From NCBI GenBank assembly GCA_903830745.1, contig CAIKVF010000073.1, positions 1-6,363 on the forward strand: a DNA stretch of 6,363 bases, read 5' to 3'. Made by a program: the position numbers and the translations under genes. Below, piece after piece: positions 5,445 through 6,363 of this stretch. Source of the stretch: an uncultured Actinomycetes bacterium (GTDB taxonomy: Bacteria > Actinomycetota > Acidimicrobiia > Acidimicrobiales > RAAP-2). Below the pieces are notes generated by a model. The model did no database searches. It saw only the letters and a list, made by a program, of their open reading frames with translations, and was not told the DNA's origin. How positions within the stretch are numbered: the first letter of the stretch is position 1; every line of letters starts with the position of its first letter.

Positions 5445-6363
5445 TAACAGTGAAGCCTTGGTATGAACCAGAGCTTGTCTGGTAACTACCAAGTGCGGTG
5501 CAACTAGATGCTCGACAAATAAGTCCGTAAACACCACCGGCGGGGCTAACGGTTGTTGCTCCATTTGGCAAAGTGAGTTTCTGTGTTGTCTGCCACGTGC
5601 CATTTACTTCACTGACAATGCCAGCTTGGTAATTTCCAGAACTGTCAAGATACGCAGCACCCGCAGAGCAGTTACCAACACTTGAACAGGTGAACGCAAC
5701 GGCGCCACCGTTCTTTCCAGCCTGCTGTGCACCACTAGGCAGTGACAAAGTCTTTGCTGGCTTCCACGCACCGTTCACTTGGCTTACTAAGAATCCTTGG
5801 TACTGACCAGTTGATGTGTAGTACTGGCCACCAGTAACGCAGTCGTTAGCTGTTGGACAAGTAATGCCAGAGAAACCGAAGAGAAGTACTCGAGGATTGG
5901 CGGCGGCGTCACTTGGAAGCACGAGTGCTGTTGCTCTTTTCCAAACTCCACTTACCTCTGAAACAACAAATGGAGTTTTCGCACCTGTGCGTGTTGCGTA
6001 TGTACCAATTGCTGTGCAGTTCTGTGCTGATGCGCACGTAAGAGCATTGAGTGAGATGTTGGCGTACGCACTTGTATTTGACGGCATAGATACGTTTTGT
6101 CCTGTTTGCCACGTTCCATTAACTTCACTCAACAAGAAACCTTGACTTACGTTGTTGACATCAATGTAGTTACCAATCGCGGTGCAGTTCCCCGTGCTCC
6201 AACATGAAATTTGTCCTACTGAAACGTATGGGTTCGCGTTAGTAGAAGGTGGCAGTGCAATCTTTGTTGCCTGGCGCCACGCACCGTTCACTTGGCTAAC
6301 TACAAACCCTTGCGTCTTCTGTGTGGCAGTTCCACTCTCTACGTATGTTCCAATCGCCACGCA
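5437..6363 (-). CDS. Cysteine-pair / NGxW tandem-repeat protein, probably secreted; 5'-truncated by window edge
   Basis: No function recognised. The frame is open through the right edge. The first visible codon is a Cys that completes the repeat motif, so the GTG at 6360 is internal and the true start lies beyond 6363. All 308 visible residues are made of a degenerate repeat of about 56-59 residues: C-x5-C-(T/S)A-x-G-x-Y, a Gly/Ser/Thr stretch, QGF-(V/L)-(V/L)-S-(E/Q)-VNG-x-W, then about 8 residues to LPS/N and a variable Ala/Asn/Gly-rich tail. The composition (Ser, Thr, Asn, Gly, paired Cys, few charges) suggests an extracytoplasmic protein with disulfides, though the signal peptide would lie outside the window. 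Repeats of this length with Tyr, Phe and Trp spaced this way could form beta-propeller blades or another beta-rich fold. I associate this repeat with environmental Actinobacteria but cannot name a characterised member. It ends in mid-repeat at QGFTVTN, eight bases inside the E2 gene. Confidence 0.85.
   Translation of the reverse strand, partial: CVAIGTYVESGTATQKTQGFVVSQVNGAWRQATKIALPPSTNANPYVSVGQISCWSTGNCTAIGNYIDVNNVSQGFLLSEVNGTWQTGQNVSMPSNTSAYANISLNALTCASAQNCTAIGTYATRTGAKTPFVVSEVSGVWKRATALVLPSDAAANPRVLLFGFSGITCPTANDCVTGGQYYTSTGQYQGFLVSQVNGAWKPAKTLSLPSGAQQAGKNGGAVAFTCSSVGNCSAGAAYLDSSGNYQAGIVSEVNGTWQTTQKLTLPNGATTVSPAGGVYGLICRASSCTALGSYQTSSGSYQGFTVTN
5440..6363 (-). repeat. Tandem protein-coding repeats, five units plus a terminal half unit
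   Basis: Units read on the - strand: 6363-6205 (53 residues visible, start cut by the edge), 6204-6037 (56), 6036-5860 (59), 5859-5689 (57), 5688-5518 (57) and a half unit 5517-5440 (26). Each complete unit opens with a cysteine followed by a second cysteine six positions on, for example CWSTGNC, CASAQNC, CPTANDC and CSSVGNC. The last half unit has CRASSC, one residue shorter. The NGxW core is present in units 1, 2, 4 and 5; unit 3 has SGVW instead. Divergence at most positions shows the array is old, though parts of units 1 and 4 remain identical in DNA. Confidence 0.85.
5457..5493. other. Nested inverted repeat just downstream of the E2 stop; possible 3'-end structure
   Basis: The outer arms CTTGGTA (5457-5463) and TACCAAG (5487-5493) pair perfectly over 7 bp. 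The inner arms ACCAGA (5467-5472) and TCTGGT (5478-5483) pair over 6 bp with a 5-base loop. A symmetric 3-by-3 internal loop lies between them. The element begins 12 bases after the E2 TAG and sits inside the last half unit of the opposing repeat gene. No T-rich run follows on either strand, so it is not a standard intrinsic terminator. It could act in factor-dependent termination or protect an mRNA 3' end, or it could simply reflect similar codons in SYQTSSGSYQ. Confidence 0.35.

Noticed and set aside
5822..5836. Perfect 6-bp palindrome TACTGG/CCAGTA with a 3-base loop as a regulatory site
   Set aside because: It lies deep inside the repeat coding region and is made of recurring Gly/Gln/Tyr codons. 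No promoter or operon boundary is nearby.
5864..6145. Open frame on the + strand opposite the repeat protein
   Set aside because: Antisense to well-conserved repeat units, with no domain or start signal. It is explained by codon use of the repeats.
6358..6360. GTG as the start of the repeat protein
   Set aside because: The preceding codon is TGC (Cys), which completes the C-x-A-I-G-x-Y repeat motif. The GTG is an internal valine and the gene continues beyond the window.
1..6363. CRISPR arrays, tRNA or rRNA genes, insertion sequences, phage or defence genes
   Set aside because: No spaced short direct repeats, no cloverleaf-like sequence, and no transposase or integrase motifs were seen. Nearly every base is accounted for by five protein genes.

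Overview
This is a compact bacterial chromosome segment of moderate GC (mid to high 40s percent by eye). The protein sequences look actinobacterial. The E2 subunit resembles the BkdC type of Mycobacterium. The MFS protein carries the GGPRxGDxESGVVA signature common in actinobacterial MFS_3 exporters. The last gene carries a short cysteine-pair / NGxW repeat that I associate with secreted proteins of environmental Actinobacteria. A lower-GC aquatic actinobacterium (Acidimicrobiia-like or another freshwater or marine lineage) is my best inference; it is not proven from this window.

Layout from left to right. (1) The 3' part of rlmN on the + strand (1-801) encodes the radical-SAM 23S rRNA/tRNA methyltransferase. 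(2) A complete MFS exporter gene on the - strand (779-2020) converges on rlmN and overlaps its end by 23 bases. (3) A 54-base divergent intergenic region (2021-2074) is the only real non-coding gap. It holds the ribosome-binding site of the next operon, a 6-bp inverted repeat and a possible leaderless promoter for the MFS gene. (4) A three-gene + strand operon (2075-5444) encodes E1-alpha, E1-beta and E2 of a branched-chain-type 2-oxo acid dehydrogenase. The genes are joined by TAATG and ATGA overlaps, so translation is probably coupled. (5) A large repeat protein on the - strand (5437-6363) runs off the right edge and converges on the E2 gene with an 8-base overlap.

The three middle genes work as one machine. 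E1 (alpha plus beta) decarboxylates a 2-oxo acid on thiamine diphosphate. The acyl group passes to the lipoyl-lysine of E2 and then to CoA. The E3 dihydrolipoamide dehydrogenase that reoxidises the lipoyl group is not encoded here, so it must come from elsewhere in the genome. The MFS gene may share the divergent control region with this operon, but nothing shows a functional link. rlmN is a housekeeping neighbour.

No RNA genes, CRISPR arrays, insertion sequences or phage genes were seen. The least ordinary parts are the C-terminal repeat protein, the nested inverted repeat just after the E2 stop, and the two tail-to-tail gene overlaps that leave no room for ordinary intergenic terminators.
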